This document shows, piece after piece, positions 43,546 through 53,086 of a stretch of 64,000 bases of DNA. Source of the DNA: an uncultured Lachnospiraceae bacterium (GTDB taxonomy: Bacteria; Bacillota; Clostridia; Lachnospirales; Lachnospiraceae); NCBI GenBank assembly GCA_910579615.1, contig CAJTUA010000016.1, forward strand, positions 48,658 to 112,657, given 5' to 3'. The first letter of the stretch is position 1. The number at the start of each line of letters is the position of its first letter. The notes under the pieces were generated by a model. It was not told the origin of the DNA. It did no database searches and was given only the letters and a program-made list of their open reading frames with translations. A program made the position numbers and the translations under genes.

Positions 43546-43702
43546 ATGGTTTTTCTGGCAGTGGCTGCGGCTGTGGCATCTTGTTCTTGGAGTGGTTCGG
43601 GTCATATTTTGGCTTTCGCGTAGCGAAGCTTATGCTTTGGAGGAAGGTTCCGGAAAGGAAGGAGAGGGAAGTGGAAAATATTATTTTGGAAGAGAGAAAT
43701 GA
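43520..43702 (+). CDS. Possible 60-residue Trp-rich membrane peptide
   Basis: A frame from ATG 43520 encodes RIEWFFWQWLRLWHLVLGV... with one hydrophobic segment and a Gly/Glu-rich tail. It overlaps the pseudopilin end by 26 bases and the FHA gene start by 32. It has no good ribosome site (GGGGAG lies about 16 bases upstream), so it may be spurious. Without it, the gap between the two flanking genes is unusually long for this operon. Confidence 0.25.
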   Translation: MNRERLRIEWFFWQWLRLWHLVLGVVRVIFWLSRSEAYALEEGSGKEGEGSGKYYFGREK

Positions 43703-45059
43703 TATGCGGGGGAATTATCTTGTGGCAGTGGGGTGCGAGGAAGGCAGCTACAAAGAGGAAATGTTGAAAAACAGCAGGATTCCCGGGCTTTTGGGCGTGA
43801 CAGGGCAGGATTTTAACGGGAGACATGAGCTTTGGTATGAGACAACGGGGCAAAGGTCATTAAAGCTGAAATTTTCACAGAAGGCACCGGGAGTGGAGGA
43901 TATTACGGGGCTGATGCACCAGATTGAAACGTTGGCGCAAAGGCTGGAGGAGTATTTGCTTGAAGCGGAGGAGATTGTTCCGAAACTTTCCTGTATTTTT
44001 GAGGGGGAGAAAGGCGAATTTTTGTTTTTGTACGTTCCGGGCTATAACAAGGAGAATACGGGCGGAATCTGCAGGCTTTTGGAGGAACTGATGGAATATG
44101 TGGATTACGAGAACCACAGGGCAGTATCCTTTTTATATCTGCTGCATGCAAGGAGCAGACAGCAGACCTGTGGGATATATTCGCTGCACCGGCTTTGCAC
44201 GGAAATCGCGGAAGCTGCGCAGGCAGAGGAAGAACGCAGAAAAGAAGACGATTTCTTTGGGGAGTTTGTGGAAACAGAAGATGTGGCGGATGGGGAAAGT
44301 AAAACTTCGTTAAGGGAGCGGGCGGCAGGTCTTTGGGGCGGAGCAGGGAAAGTCCGGGATGAGAAGAAGGCAAGAGCCGACAGGGAAGACAACGGAAAAG
44401 AAAAAACCAGAAAGGCAGAGGGGGAACCTGGAAAGAAAGCAGGAAGTGAAAGTGGGAAAAAGGCAGCAGAAGGGGTTTTTGGACTGCTGCAAAAGCTGAA
44501 GGGCTATATAAAAACGAACGTAAAAACAAATGCGGGCGAGGTGGCTGCCTTTGACGGGATGCCGGAAGAATATGGAACAGAGGAAGCGCCATATGGGTTA
44601 CATAAGCCATATGAACCGCATGGTTCATACGAGCCATGCATGGATATCAATAATGCCGGGGACACTGTTTTGCTTTCGCAGGAGGAATTCTCAGAAACCG
44701 TGCTCTTGACAGGCGACCAGGATACCGTATTGTTGCAGGAGCAGGAACGCTGTACATTGGAACCCACGGAAAAAGGGCGGGAAAGTATTTTGCTAAAAAG
44801 CTTTCCGTTCTGCATCGGAAAGGAGGAGACAGACGGTGGATATGCGCTTAGGGAGCCAATTATCAGCCGCCGCCATGCCCGGATTTTAAAGGAAGGAATG
44901 CGATATTTTCTTGTGGATACAAGGTCTTTGAACGGAACATATCTGAATGGGGAGCGGCTGATTGCCGAAGAAAAGAAAGAATTGAAAAACGGAGACCAGA
45001 TTGATTTTGCCGATATTTGCTTTATCTTTACTTGCTGTAAATCGCCAAATGGTATATAA
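43671..45059 (+). CDS. DUF6382/FHA-domain protein of the Tad operon
   Basis: 462 residues from GTG 43671, which has GGAGAGGG just upstream; this start keeps the ERNDMRGNYLVAVG strand expected in DUF6382 (about 1-180). A lysine/glutamate-rich low-complexity region follows (about 210-300). The FHA domain is at about 370-455 (CIGKEETDGGYALREPIISRRHARI, then LNGTYLNGERL). FHA domains bind phosphothreonine, so a Ser/Thr kinase may control pilus assembly; no kinase gene lies in this window. It ends the Tad operon. Confidence 0.85.
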   Translation: MENIILEERNDMRGNYLVAVGCEEGSYKEEMLKNSRIPGLLGVTGQDFNGRHELWYETTGQRSLKLKFSQKAPGVEDITGLMHQIETLAQRLEEYLLEAEEIVPKLSCIFEGEKGEFLFLYVPGYNKENTGGICRLLEELMEYVDYENHRAVSFLYLLHARSRQQTCGIYSLHRLCTEIAEAAQAEEERRKEDDFFGEFVETEDVADGESKTSLRERAAGLWGGAGKVRDEKKARADREDNGKEKTRKAEGEPGKKAGSESGKKAAEGVFGLLQKLKGYIKTNVKTNAGEVAAFDGMPEEYGTEEAPYGLHKPYEPHGSYEPCMDINNAGDTVLLSQEEFSETVLLTGDQDTVLLQEQERCTLEPTEKGRESILLKSFPFCIGKEETDGGYALREPIISRRHARILKEGMRYFLVDTRSLNGTYLNGERLIAEEKKELKNGDQIDFADICFIFTCCKSPNGI

Positions 45060-45060
45060 T
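45032..45060 (+). promoter_or_regulatory. Promoter of the glycerol kinase gene
   Basis: TTGCTG (45032-45037), 17-base spacer, TATAAT (45055-45060). It overlaps the end of the FHA gene and lies just before GGAGAAG and the glpK ATG. Confidence 0.65.
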
Positions 45061-45086
45061 AACAAAAAGCGGCAAGGAGAAGAACC

Positions 45087-46589
45087 ATGGAGAAAAAATA
45101 TGTGATGGCGTTGGATCAGGGAACAACAAGCTCCCGGTGCATCTTGTTTACAGGCACAGGAGAAATTGCGAGTGTGGCGCAAAAAGAATTCCCGCAGCTT
45201 TATCCGAAGGCAGGGTATGTGGAGCATAATCCAAAGGATATCTGGTCCTCGCAGATTAGTGTGGCGGTCGAGGCGATGCAGCAGATTGGGGCATCGGCGG
45301 CAGAGATTGCAGCGATTGGGATTACAAACCAACGCGAGACGACGATTGTCTGGAACCGATTGACCGGACAGCCTGTGTACAATGCGATTGTGTGGCAGTG
45401 CCGAAGGACAGCGCCGATGATTGATGAGCTAAAGGAGAAGGGGCTTGAGGAAAAAATACGGCAGAAAACGGGTCTGATTCCGGATGCATATTTTTCGGCA
45501 ACGAAGTTAAAATGGATTTTGGAGCATGTGCCAGGTGCGATGGAGTCTGCAAGGAAGGGCGAACTTTTGTTTGGAACTGTGGATACCTGGTTAATCTGGA
45601 ACCTGACAAGGGGGAAAGTGCATGTCACGGACTACACAAATGCTTCGCGAACCATGCTGTTTGATATTGAAAAGCTTTGCTGGGACAAAGAAATTTTGGA
45701 TTATTTCGGGATACCTGAATGTATGCTGCCAGAAGTAAAAGCGTCTTCCTGTGTATACGGAATGGCGGATGCCTCGCTTTTTGGCGGGGAAATCCCGATT
45801 GCAGGAGCGGCAGGCGATCAGCAGGCGGCATTGTTTGGGCAGTGCTGTTTTGAGCCGGGGGAGGCAAAAAACACTTATGGAACAGGCTGTTTTTTGCTGA
45901 TGAATACGGGCAAAAAGCGCATTGTGTCACAGAATCGTCTGCTTACAACGATTGCGGCGAGTGCCGGGGGAGAGGTGGAATATGCGCTTGAGGGCAGTAT
46001 TTTTGTGGCAGGGGCGGCAATCCAGTGGCTTCGGGATGAGCAGTCGCTGATAAAAAATGCCGCGCAGTCCGAGGAAGAAGCGATGAAAGTCCCGGATACG
46101 AATGATGTCTATGTTGTCCCGGCGTTTACCGGGATTGGTGCGCCGTACTGGAATCCTTACGCGAGGGGAACGGTGGTGGGGATTACAAGAGGATTTAACC
46201 ACAGGCATATGGTACGGGCGACGTTAGAGTCCATTGCCTATCAGACCTATGATGTGCTCTCTGCCATGCGGCAGGATTCCGGGATTGCGCTTGAAAGCCT
46301 GCGCGTGGATGGCGGGGCGAGCGCAAACAATTTCCTGATGCAGTTTCAGGCGGACATCCTGGCGGTGGCAGTGCACCGTCCGAAATGTATAGAAACAACG
46401 GCGCTCGGGGCGGCATATCTTGCGGGGCTTGCGACCGGATATTGGAACAGCACGGAACAAATCCGGGAGAACTGGTCATTGGAGAGAACCTTTGAAAGCC
46501 AGATTACGAGGCAGTGCAGGGATGAGAAGCTAAAGGGATGGCATCGCGCAGTCCGGTGTGCACTTTCATGGGCGGATGACCGGGAATAA
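45087..46589 (+). CDS. glpK: Glycerol kinase
   Basis: 500 residues, the normal length. N-terminal phosphate-binding loop ALDQGTTSSR; YVEHNPKDIW and GITNQRETTIVW are typical of GlpK; FVAGAAIQWLRD and the late GLATGYW region fit too. It makes glycerol-3-phosphate for lipid synthesis or catabolism. No glycerol facilitator or glpD lies next to it. It has its own promoter and is not part of the Tad operon. Confidence 0.95.
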   Translation: MEKKYVMALDQGTTSSRCILFTGTGEIASVAQKEFPQLYPKAGYVEHNPKDIWSSQISVAVEAMQQIGASAAEIAAIGITNQRETTIVWNRLTGQPVYNAIVWQCRRTAPMIDELKEKGLEEKIRQKTGLIPDAYFSATKLKWILEHVPGAMESARKGELLFGTVDTWLIWNLTRGKVHVTDYTNASRTMLFDIEKLCWDKEILDYFGIPECMLPEVKASSCVYGMADASLFGGEIPIAGAAGDQQAALFGQCCFEPGEAKNTYGTGCFLLMNTGKKRIVSQNRLLTTIAASAGGEVEYALEGSIFVAGAAIQWLRDEQSLIKNAAQSEEEAMKVPDTNDVYVVPAFTGIGAPYWNPYARGTVVGITRGFNHRHMVRATLESIAYQTYDVLSAMRQDSGIALESLRVDGGASANNFLMQFQADILAVAVHRPKCIETTALGAAYLAGLATGYWNSTEQIRENWSLERTFESQITRQCRDEKLKGWHRAVRCALSWADDRE

Positions 46590-46651
46590 AGGCAGGGATT
46601 CTTCCCCAGGGGAAATTCTTCCGCAGGGAAAATGTGAGAGTGGAGGAGAAA

Positions 46652-47701
46652 ATGCTAGAACAGGAATTGGATGTGCTTCTGCAGAAAAAGGGGTATCAAC
46701 GCTTGCGGTTAAATGTGCCAGAGCCGCGTGTGTATGGGAAGACGGGGGAAGAGCGCTGCCGTGTGATTATCTATTATCCGGAGCATATGCAGGAGCAGTT
46801 TAGTGCGGGGGTGCAGGGGAATATCGTCAGACAGGTTCGGCAGTATTTTTATGATGCAGGGCAGCTTAGGCTGGATATTTTGAGTCTTGTGGAAACGGGG
46901 AATCCTTCCGGAACGAGAGCAGTTTTCGGGGCATATGATAATGTATGGTTCCTGGATGTGAAGGAGGGGCGCATCGTTCTTTATGAGGGTCAGGAGGATT
47001 TTGACGGACTGCGCGCGCCGCTAGAAGATGCCATGGATATGCGCATGGGGCATCCGGGCGGGGCGGTGCAGGGTGGCACCGGACGAAGGCATATCGCGAT
47101 TTCGCCGTGCAATACGGTCTTGGTGGTGACCAACATTGTTATATTTCTTTTGTGTGAGATTTTTGGCTCCACGCAGGATACCCTGTTTTTGCTGGAACAC
47201 GGTGCGCTAAGTTATCCGGAAGTATTTCAGGGGCATGAGTATTACCGGTTGTTTACCTATATGTTTTTGCACGGCGGAATCGACCATCTGTTTAACAATA
47301 TGCTGATTCTGTGGTTTATAGGGGATAATCTGGAAAAGCAGATGGGGCATATGAAATATTTGATTCTTTATTTTGCGTCAGGAATTCTTGCAGGCTTCGC
47401 TTCAATGAGTTATAATAGCAGTATCGGCAGGTATGTAGTCTGTGTTGGCGCGTCGGGGGCGATTTTTGGAGTTGCGGGCGCGTTGGCGCTCATCGTACTG
47501 GTCAACCGCGGGCGCGTGGAGAACCTGACGGCAAGGCAGATGGTACTTTTTATCGCGCTGAGCCTGTACGGCGGTTTTACCAGTCAGGGCGTGGATAATA
47601 TTGCCCATGTCGGCGGTTTGCTGGCAGGCGTGTTGCTTGGACTGATGCTTTACCGCAGGAAGAAAGGTGCCGGGGGTGAATCCATGGCAGAAAAGAGGTA
47701 G
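46652..47701 (+). CDS. Rhomboid-family intramembrane serine protease
   Basis: 349 residues from ATG 46652, placed right after GGAGGAG. An N-terminal soluble domain of about 145 residues precedes the rhomboid core: FTYMFLHGGIDHLFNNM, catalytic Ser in GASGAIFGVAG and catalytic His in NIAHVGGLLAGVLLG. The catalytic pair is intact. Substrates are unknown. The N-terminal extension is common in clostridial rhomboids. The next gene begins 2 bases after its stop. Confidence 0.88.
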   Translation: MLEQELDVLLQKKGYQRLRLNVPEPRVYGKTGEERCRVIIYYPEHMQEQFSAGVQGNIVRQVRQYFYDAGQLRLDILSLVETGNPSGTRAVFGAYDNVWFLDVKEGRIVLYEGQEDFDGLRAPLEDAMDMRMGHPGGAVQGGTGRRHIAISPCNTVLVVTNIVIFLLCEIFGSTQDTLFLLEHGALSYPEVFQGHEYYRLFTYMFLHGGIDHLFNNMLILWFIGDNLEKQMGHMKYLILYFASGILAGFASMSYNSSIGRYVVCVGASGAIFGVAGALALIVLVNRGRVENLTARQMVLFIALSLYGGFTSQGVDNIAHVGGLLAGVLLGLMLYRRKKGAGGESMAEKR

Positions 47702-47703
47702 GC

Positions 47704-48717
47704 TTGAAAGTTAATTTGTATTATGGCGGCAGAGGGCTGATTGAGGATCCGACACTTTATGTGATGAATCGGATTGTATCCGTTTTGGAAGAGCTGCGTG
47801 TTCAGGTTGAAAAGTATAATCTATATGAGCAAAAAAGTAATATACCAGTTCTTTCCAATACTTTGAAGGAGGCGGATGGCATTATACTTGCCGTCAATGT
47901 GGAGTGGCTTGGGATTGGGGGATATATGCACCAGTTCCTAGATTCGTGCTGGCTGTACGGAAATAAAGAGAAAATCCAGGCGATGTATATGATGCCGATT
48001 GTAGTTGCCACAACCTATGGCGAGCGGGATGCGGAAAGTATGCTTGTCAGGGCATGGGAGCTTATGGGTGGGCTTTCGGCGGAAGGAGTCCGGGTTTTTG
48101 TGGAGAACCAGGCAGAGTTTGAGACGAGTATGCCATACCGTTCCATTATTGAGAAAAGGGCGGAGGAGTTTTACCGCATCATAAACCAGAAGGGTAGGAT
48201 ACTGCCTAGCAGCAATTATGTGGTGAAAAAGAACATACCGGTTGCGCTGCCGCTTGATTTGACACCGCAGGAGGGCGAACAGCTCTCCAAATATGTATCG
48301 GATGACGCGAGGGTGCAGAAACAGAAAAAAGATATCGAGGAACTGGCGGAATTGTTCAAAGGGATGCTCGGGGGCGAGGGCGGAACCGAGGAGCGCTACG
48401 AGTTCGAAAAGAATTTCCGTGAAAATTTCAGACCACAGGGAAAGGATTTCCATGCGGTTTATTCCGTATATTTTACGGATGCGGAGAAAACACTGATTAT
48501 TGAGATTGCGGGAGAGAATCTGCGCTGCTATTATGGTGAGAAAAAAGAGAGCGAAGTTGATGTTGTAGCAAAGACAACGCGGGAAGTTATGAATAAGATT
48601 GTAAACGGCAGGACAACATTCCAGGGGGCATTTATGTCCGGGGAGCTGACCTGTAGGGGGGATTTCAGGACACTGCGGACCTTCGATAGCTTTTTTGCAT
48701 TTAATATTCTCTCATAG
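47704..48717 (+). CDS. Flavodoxin/NADPH-reductase-like domain fused to an SCP2 domain
   Basis: 337 residues from TTG 47704, preceded by AGAGG. The first 170 residues resemble the NADPH-dependent FMN reductase/flavodoxin fold (ILAVNVEWLGIGGYMHQFLDSCW, PIVVATTYGERDAE). From about 240 the sequence looks like an SCP2 sterol-carrier domain (YSVYFTDAEKTLIIEIAGENL ... GRTTFQGAFMSGELTCRGDF). A lipid-like ligand and a flavin may act together. The gene seems coupled to the rhomboid gene. Confidence 0.7.
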   Translation: MKVNLYYGGRGLIEDPTLYVMNRIVSVLEELRVQVEKYNLYEQKSNIPVLSNTLKEADGIILAVNVEWLGIGGYMHQFLDSCWLYGNKEKIQAMYMMPIVVATTYGERDAESMLVRAWELMGGLSAEGVRVFVENQAEFETSMPYRSIIEKRAEEFYRIINQKGRILPSSNYVVKKNIPVALPLDLTPQEGEQLSKYVSDDARVQKQKKDIEELAELFKGMLGGEGGTEERYEFEKNFRENFRPQGKDFHAVYSVYFTDAEKTLIIEIAGENLRCYYGEKKESEVDVVAKTTREVMNKIVNGRTTFQGAFMSGELTCRGDFRTLRTFDSFFAFNILS

Positions 48718-48760
48718 GCGGCAGGGCGTGCCCGGAAAATGCTTTTGCAGGTGGTACGCA

Positions 48761-49063
48761 ATGAGATTCATAGCGAGAAAAGGAGTTGCCGGCGTGTTTC
48801 GGATTTGGGCAAAAATATGGAAAGAAAGCCGGATGCTGCGGGATATGGTGGTGTGCAATGACGATGCGCAAATGACGCGCACCCATAAAATTTTCGCGGC
48901 GATGGATGAGATTTGTATGGAGTTTGACCTGTCAAAGCCCCTTTGGCTAGATGCCACGGTGGCAGATTTTAAAAAGCATGACAGAACAAGGTTTACACAG
49001 GATAACTTTATTGATAAAATAGAATTTGATTTTTTGGAAATTCATGTGATTGAGGAAGATTAG
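48761..49063 (+). CDS. Conserved hypothetical protein, about 100 residues
   Basis: 100 residues from ATG 48761 after AGGTGG; a longer frame from 48695 is not used. Features include MVVCNDDAQMTRTHKIFAAMDEICMEFDLSKPLWLD and KHDRTRFTQDNFIDKIEFDFLEIHVIEED (in parts), a pattern I know as widely conserved in Clostridia with no assigned role. It is soluble and acidic at its end. It overlaps nothing; the M15 peptidase gene begins 40 bases later. Confidence 0.75.
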   Translation: MRFIARKGVAGVFRIWAKIWKESRMLRDMVVCNDDAQMTRTHKIFAAMDEICMEFDLSKPLWLDATVADFKKHDRTRFTQDNFIDKIEFDFLEIHVIEED

Positions 49064-49103
49064 TCCGGTGGGAGCTATTTTCTGGCGGAAGGATGGATGC
49101 AGT

Positions 49104-50264
49104 ATGAAGATGCTAACGAAAGGCAGGGTTTCCGGGGCAGCATTGCTTGGAATATTGTTTTTTGCCGTGGGCTGCGGCAGCAAGAATGAGGAAAATTTGC
49201 CGAATTATGTGGTCAAGGAGGTGCAGACCGGAACGACGGCAGAAAACACACAGGGCGTTACGGAATTGCCGCAGGATAAAAGTGCAGGTCAGACGGGGAA
49301 TTCCAGTATTGTCAGGGAAGAAGTTGCAGATAATAATGCGGGGCAGGATGGTGCGGATGCCGCGGGAGAGGACGGCGTAAAATTGCCGGAGGATGCGGCG
49401 GACAAAGGTACAACGCCAGGAAGGGCGGATGATGAAGACCAACAGGGTGCGGACAGTATGGAGGGCGCAAAAACGGATCCGGAGGAGGATGGGGATACAC
49501 TCGATGCAGACGATGTGGCGGATGCGAAGGACGGTTTGGGAACAGGTTTCAAGGAAGCGGTGGAGCCGTTGGAGGATACTGCGAAAGGGGAACGGGTCAA
49601 TGTGATGTCTGTGGATGAGCTGAGCCTGTTACCGTCTGGCACAACGGTTGAGATTGGTATGCTTTCTGAGGCGGAACTTGCAGCATGTTTTTACTTTGAG
49701 GAAGTATCGGATGCGGTTTTTGCGCGGATGAAAGGGAATTCCTACGGCGGGGACTGTACGGTTGCACTGTCGGAACTTCGTTATGTCAGGGTATTGCACT
49801 ATGGTTTTGACGGGGCGGCGCACATCGGGGAACTTGTTGTCAACCAGGCGATTGCGCAGGATGTCAGGGATATTTTTAAGGAACTTTTTGATGCAAAATA
49901 TCCGATTGAGAAGATGATCCTGATTGATACATACGGCGCAGATGACGATGCATCCATGTCGGATAACAATACTTCCTCCTTCAACTTTCGGACGGTGGAA
50001 GGAACAACCTCACTTTCAAAGCACGCTTATGGGCTTGCGATTGACATAAATCCGTTGTATAATCCATATATTCCGATACGCAACGACGTTGCGGTTGTGC
50101 TCCCGGCAAGTGCGCAGGCATATGCTGACCGTGAGGCGGAGTGTGAGTATTACATCCGGCACGGGGATGTATGTTATGAGGCGTTTGTAAGCCGTGGTTT
50201 TACGTGGGGCGGTGACTGGCCAACCGAAAAAGATTACCAACATTTTTCGAAAGTGATAGAATAG
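49104..50264 (+). CDS. M15-type D-alanyl-D-alanine carboxypeptidase-like lipoprotein
   Basis: 386 residues from ATG 49104. Signal peptide with lipobox FAVGC. A long acidic, Asp/Glu/Gly-rich linker (about 25-165) carries the domain away from the membrane. The catalytic M15 domain is C-terminal: SLSKHAYGLAIDINPLYNP fits SxHxxGxAxD, and DYQHF near the end supplies the last zinc histidine. Such enzymes trim peptidoglycan stem peptides. The linker length is unusual. Confidence 0.82.
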   Translation: MKMLTKGRVSGAALLGILFFAVGCGSKNEENLPNYVVKEVQTGTTAENTQGVTELPQDKSAGQTGNSSIVREEVADNNAGQDGADAAGEDGVKLPEDAADKGTTPGRADDEDQQGADSMEGAKTDPEEDGDTLDADDVADAKDGLGTGFKEAVEPLEDTAKGERVNVMSVDELSLLPSGTTVEIGMLSEAELAACFYFEEVSDAVFARMKGNSYGGDCTVALSELRYVRVLHYGFDGAAHIGELVVNQAIAQDVRDIFKELFDAKYPIEKMILIDTYGADDDASMSDNNTSSFNFRTVEGTTSLSKHAYGLAIDINPLYNPYIPIRNDVAVVLPASAQAYADREAECEYYIRHGDVCYEAFVSRGFTWGGDWPTEKDYQHFSKVIE

Positions 50265-50335
50265 GCGGTATATGCTGACTGGATATTGGCAGGGAAGGGC
50301 ATATATGAAACGAACAGGAAAAGGAGCGCACCTCT

Positions 50336-51910
50336 ATGTCATACACAGCTTTATATCGAAAATTCCGTCCGGATAATTTTGATGAGGTGAAAGGCCAGGA
50401 TGCGATTGTCACAACACTGCGCAACCAGGTAAAAACAGACCGAACCGGGCACGCATACCTTTTTTGCGGAACGCGGGGCACTGGGAAGACTACAATGGCG
50501 AAAATCCTTGCAAAAGCGGTGAACTGCGGGCAGCAAAACGAGGGAAATCCGTGTAATGAATGCGCTGTCTGCCGTGCCATCAACGCGGGGAACTCGATGA
50601 ATGTTATCGAGATTGACGCAGCATCGAACAACGGCGTGGACAATATCCGTGAGATTGTGGATGAGGTGAAATATTCGCCGACGGAGGGCAGGTACAAAGT
50701 ATACATTATCGATGAGGTACACATGCTTTCAACAGGCGCTTTCAATGCCCTCTTAAAGACATTGGAGGAGCCGCCGGGGTATGCTATGTTCATTCTGGCA
50801 ACCACGGAAGTGCAAAAAATACCGATTACAATACTATCGCGCTGCCAGCGCTATGACTTTAAGCGGATTACCGTGGAATGCATTGTGGAGCGCTTATCGG
50901 ATTTGATGGGGCGTGAGGGGCTTTCGGCGGAGGATAAGGCGCTGCGCTATATTGCGCGGATGGCGGACGGCGCAATGCGCGATGCTTTAAGCTTGCTTGA
51001 CCAGTGCATTGCGTTTTATCCGGAGAAAACACTCGGGTACGAGGAAGTGCTCGAAGTGCTTGGCAATGTTGATGTGGAAGTTTTTGCAAGGCTTCTGCGT
51101 TATATATGCAGCGGGGATGTTTCCTCCTGCATCGGGCTGCTTGATGAGATTATTCTTGCGGGCAGGGAGCTTGTGCAGTTCACGGTTGATTTTACCTGGT
51201 ATTTGCGGAATCTGCTGCTTTTGAAGGTGTCCGGGGAGATGGAGGATTTGTTAGAGGTTTCCACGGACCAACTATCGCTTTTAAAGCATGAGGCAGAGGT
51301 GGCGGAAAGTGAGACGCTGATGCGTTATATCCGTATTTTTTCAGAACTCTCCAACCGCGTCAAATACGCGGCACAGAAGCGTGTTCTGATTGAGGTCGCG
51401 CTGATTAAGCTTTGCCGCCCGCAGATGGAGACGGACTATAATTCTTTGGTCGAGCGGGTGAGGCTGTTGGAAAAACAGCTCGAGGAAGGCGATTTTACGC
51501 AGAAAAAGCAGCCAGGAAAGAACGAGGAGGGTGCAAAGCCGAAACAAGAGCCGGAACCGCCGCCGGAGGTGCTTTCTGCGGCGATGACGGAAGATATGCA
51601 GAAGATTGCTGCCAAATGGGGCGAAATTTTGCAGAAGCTCCCGCAGATGCTGCGCGTTGTGCTGATTGGCGCAAGACCGTCCCCGGGTGCGGGCAATCAG
51701 CTTTTGTTGGTTTTTGACCATGAAATCGATAAGCATTTGATTGATTCCGGCAGACATCTGGAAGAAATCAAAAAAGTGGTGGAGACCGTGATTGGCAAAG
51801 CCATCGAGGTACAGGCGGTCTGTGCCAGGACAGAGGGTTCGGAGGGCAGAAACTATCTGGATTTGACCAAAATAGCAAAAAAAATCCCAGTAGAATATGT
51901 GGATGAATAA
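50336..51910 (+). CDS. dnaX: DNA polymerase III subunit gamma/tau
   Basis: 524 residues. Clamp-loader features: SYTALYRKFRPDNFDEVKGQD, P-loop GTRGTGKTTMAK, the zinc-binding CGQQNEGNPCNEC, IIDEVHMLSTGAFNALLKTLEEPP. It loads the sliding clamp during replication. It starts the conserved Firmicute order dnaX-ybaB-recR. The short C-terminal tail (about 385-524) is lower in conservation. I see no frameshift site of the E. coli type in the usual place. Confidence 0.95.
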   Translation: MSYTALYRKFRPDNFDEVKGQDAIVTTLRNQVKTDRTGHAYLFCGTRGTGKTTMAKILAKAVNCGQQNEGNPCNECAVCRAINAGNSMNVIEIDAASNNGVDNIREIVDEVKYSPTEGRYKVYIIDEVHMLSTGAFNALLKTLEEPPGYAMFILATTEVQKIPITILSRCQRYDFKRITVECIVERLSDLMGREGLSAEDKALRYIARMADGAMRDALSLLDQCIAFYPEKTLGYEEVLEVLGNVDVEVFARLLRYICSGDVSSCIGLLDEIILAGRELVQFTVDFTWYLRNLLLLKVSGEMEDLLEVSTDQLSLLKHEAEVAESETLMRYIRIFSELSNRVKYAAQKRVLIEVALIKLCRPQMETDYNSLVERVRLLEKQLEEGDFTQKKQPGKNEEGAKPKQEPEPPPEVLSAAMTEDMQKIAAKWGEILQKLPQMLRVVLIGARPSPGAGNQLLLVFDHEIDKHLIDSGRHLEEIKKVVETVIGKAIEVQAVCARTEGSEGRNYLDLTKIAKKIPVEYVDE

Positions 51911-52053
51911 AACAGCATGTACCGATACAGACCCCGGTGAAATTTATCGGGGCAAATCCGCAGAAACCGCGAATGGCAAAGGGGAAATTTGTTGCCGTAA
52001 ATAGGTCTGGGAGCGGACATGTGGAATTTTCAATAAGGAAGGAGAAAGAAAAA

Positions 52054-52404
52054 ATGGCAAAACGTGGAGGGTTTCCGGGCGGTGCGATGCCGGGCAGCAT
52101 GAATAATCTGATGAAGCAGGCACAGAGAATGCAAAAGCAGATGGAAGAAAAGACAAAAGAGATGGAAGAAAAAGTCTGGGAGGCAAGCGCCGGGGGCGGA
52201 GCTGTCACGGTAAAAGTATCCGGGAAGAAGGAGATTGTGGAAGTGAAGCTTGCGCCGGAGGTGGTTGACCCGGATGATATCGAAATGCTGCAGGATTTGA
52301 TAATTGCCGCGACGAACGAGGCATTGCGCAAGATGGAGGAGGAGTCCACGGAGATGATGAACTCGATTGCGGGAGGCCTCGGAAATTTTGGTGGATTGTT
52401 CTAA
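52054..52404 (+). CDS. YbaB/EbfC nucleoid-associated protein
   Basis: 116 residues from ATG 52054, preceded by AAGGAGAAAG. Gly/Met-rich N-terminus GGFPGGAMPGSMNNLMKQAQRMQKQMEE, then AGGGAVTVKVSGKKEIVEVKLAPEVV (read in parts) are family hallmarks. It binds DNA as a dimer. It lies between dnaX and recR, as in most Firmicutes. Confidence 0.93.
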   Translation: MAKRGGFPGGAMPGSMNNLMKQAQRMQKQMEEKTKEMEEKVWEASAGGGAVTVKVSGKKEIVEVKLAPEVVDPDDIEMLQDLIIAATNEALRKMEEESTEMMNSIAGGLGNFGGLF

Positions 52405-52416
52405 AGCGAGGGCGAT

Positions 52417-53013
52417 GTGGATTATTATAGTAGTCAAATCAGCAATCTGATTTCGGAGTTGGCAAGGCTGCCGGGGATTGGGACAAAGAGCGCGCAGCGC
52501 CTGGCGTTCCATATTATCAACATGCCGAGGGAGCAGGTGGAGAAGCTTTCTTCGGCAATGGTCTCGGCGAGGAATAATATACATTATTGTAAGGAATGCT
52601 GTACTTTAACGGACGATGATATCTGCCCCATCTGTGCAAGTGCGAAACGGGATCATAGGACGATTATGGTTGTCGAAAACGCAAGGGATTTGGCGGCGTA
52701 TGAGAAGACGGGAAAGTACGAGGGTGTTTACCATGTGCTGCACGGGGCGATTTCGCCAATGCTTGGCATCGGTCCGGCAGATATCCGTTTGAAGGAACTG
52801 CTCCTGCGCCTGCAAAAAGATGTGGATGAGGTTATTATTGCAACAAATTCAAGCCTTGAGGGGGAGGCAACTGCGATGTATATCAGCAAGCTCGTAAAAC
52901 CGACAGGGATACGGGTAACAAGGATTGCAAGCGGTGTTCCGGTCGGCGGGGATTTGGAGTATATCGATGAAGTCACTTTGCTGCGCGCGCTGGATGGCAG
53001 GATAGAGCTGTAG
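52417..53013 (+). CDS. recR: Recombination protein RecR
   Basis: 198 residues from GTG 52417. N-terminal HhH region (ISELARLPGIGTKSAQRLAFHI), a four-cysteine zinc finger (CKECCTLTDDDICPIC) and a Toprim domain (TIMVVENARDLAAYEKTGKYEGVYHVLHG in parts). It acts with RecF and RecO in gap repair. It follows ybaB by 12 bases. Confidence 0.95.
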   Translation: MDYYSSQISNLISELARLPGIGTKSAQRLAFHIINMPREQVEKLSSAMVSARNNIHYCKECCTLTDDDICPICASAKRDHRTIMVVENARDLAAYEKTGKYEGVYHVLHGAISPMLGIGPADIRLKELLLRLQKDVDEVIIATNSSLEGEATAMYISKLVKPTGIRVTRIASGVPVGGDLEYIDEVTLLRALDGRIEL

Positions 53014-53086
53014 CATTGCTGTGTACCAGAAGCCGGAAGGAACATATATAAGGAACGGATACAGAGTCTGAAATAGGAGGTACGTC

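Noticed and set aside
51750..51790. Programmed frameshift site in dnaX
   Set aside because: An A-run is present near 51768 but lies too close to the gene end and has no following structure like the E. coli site.
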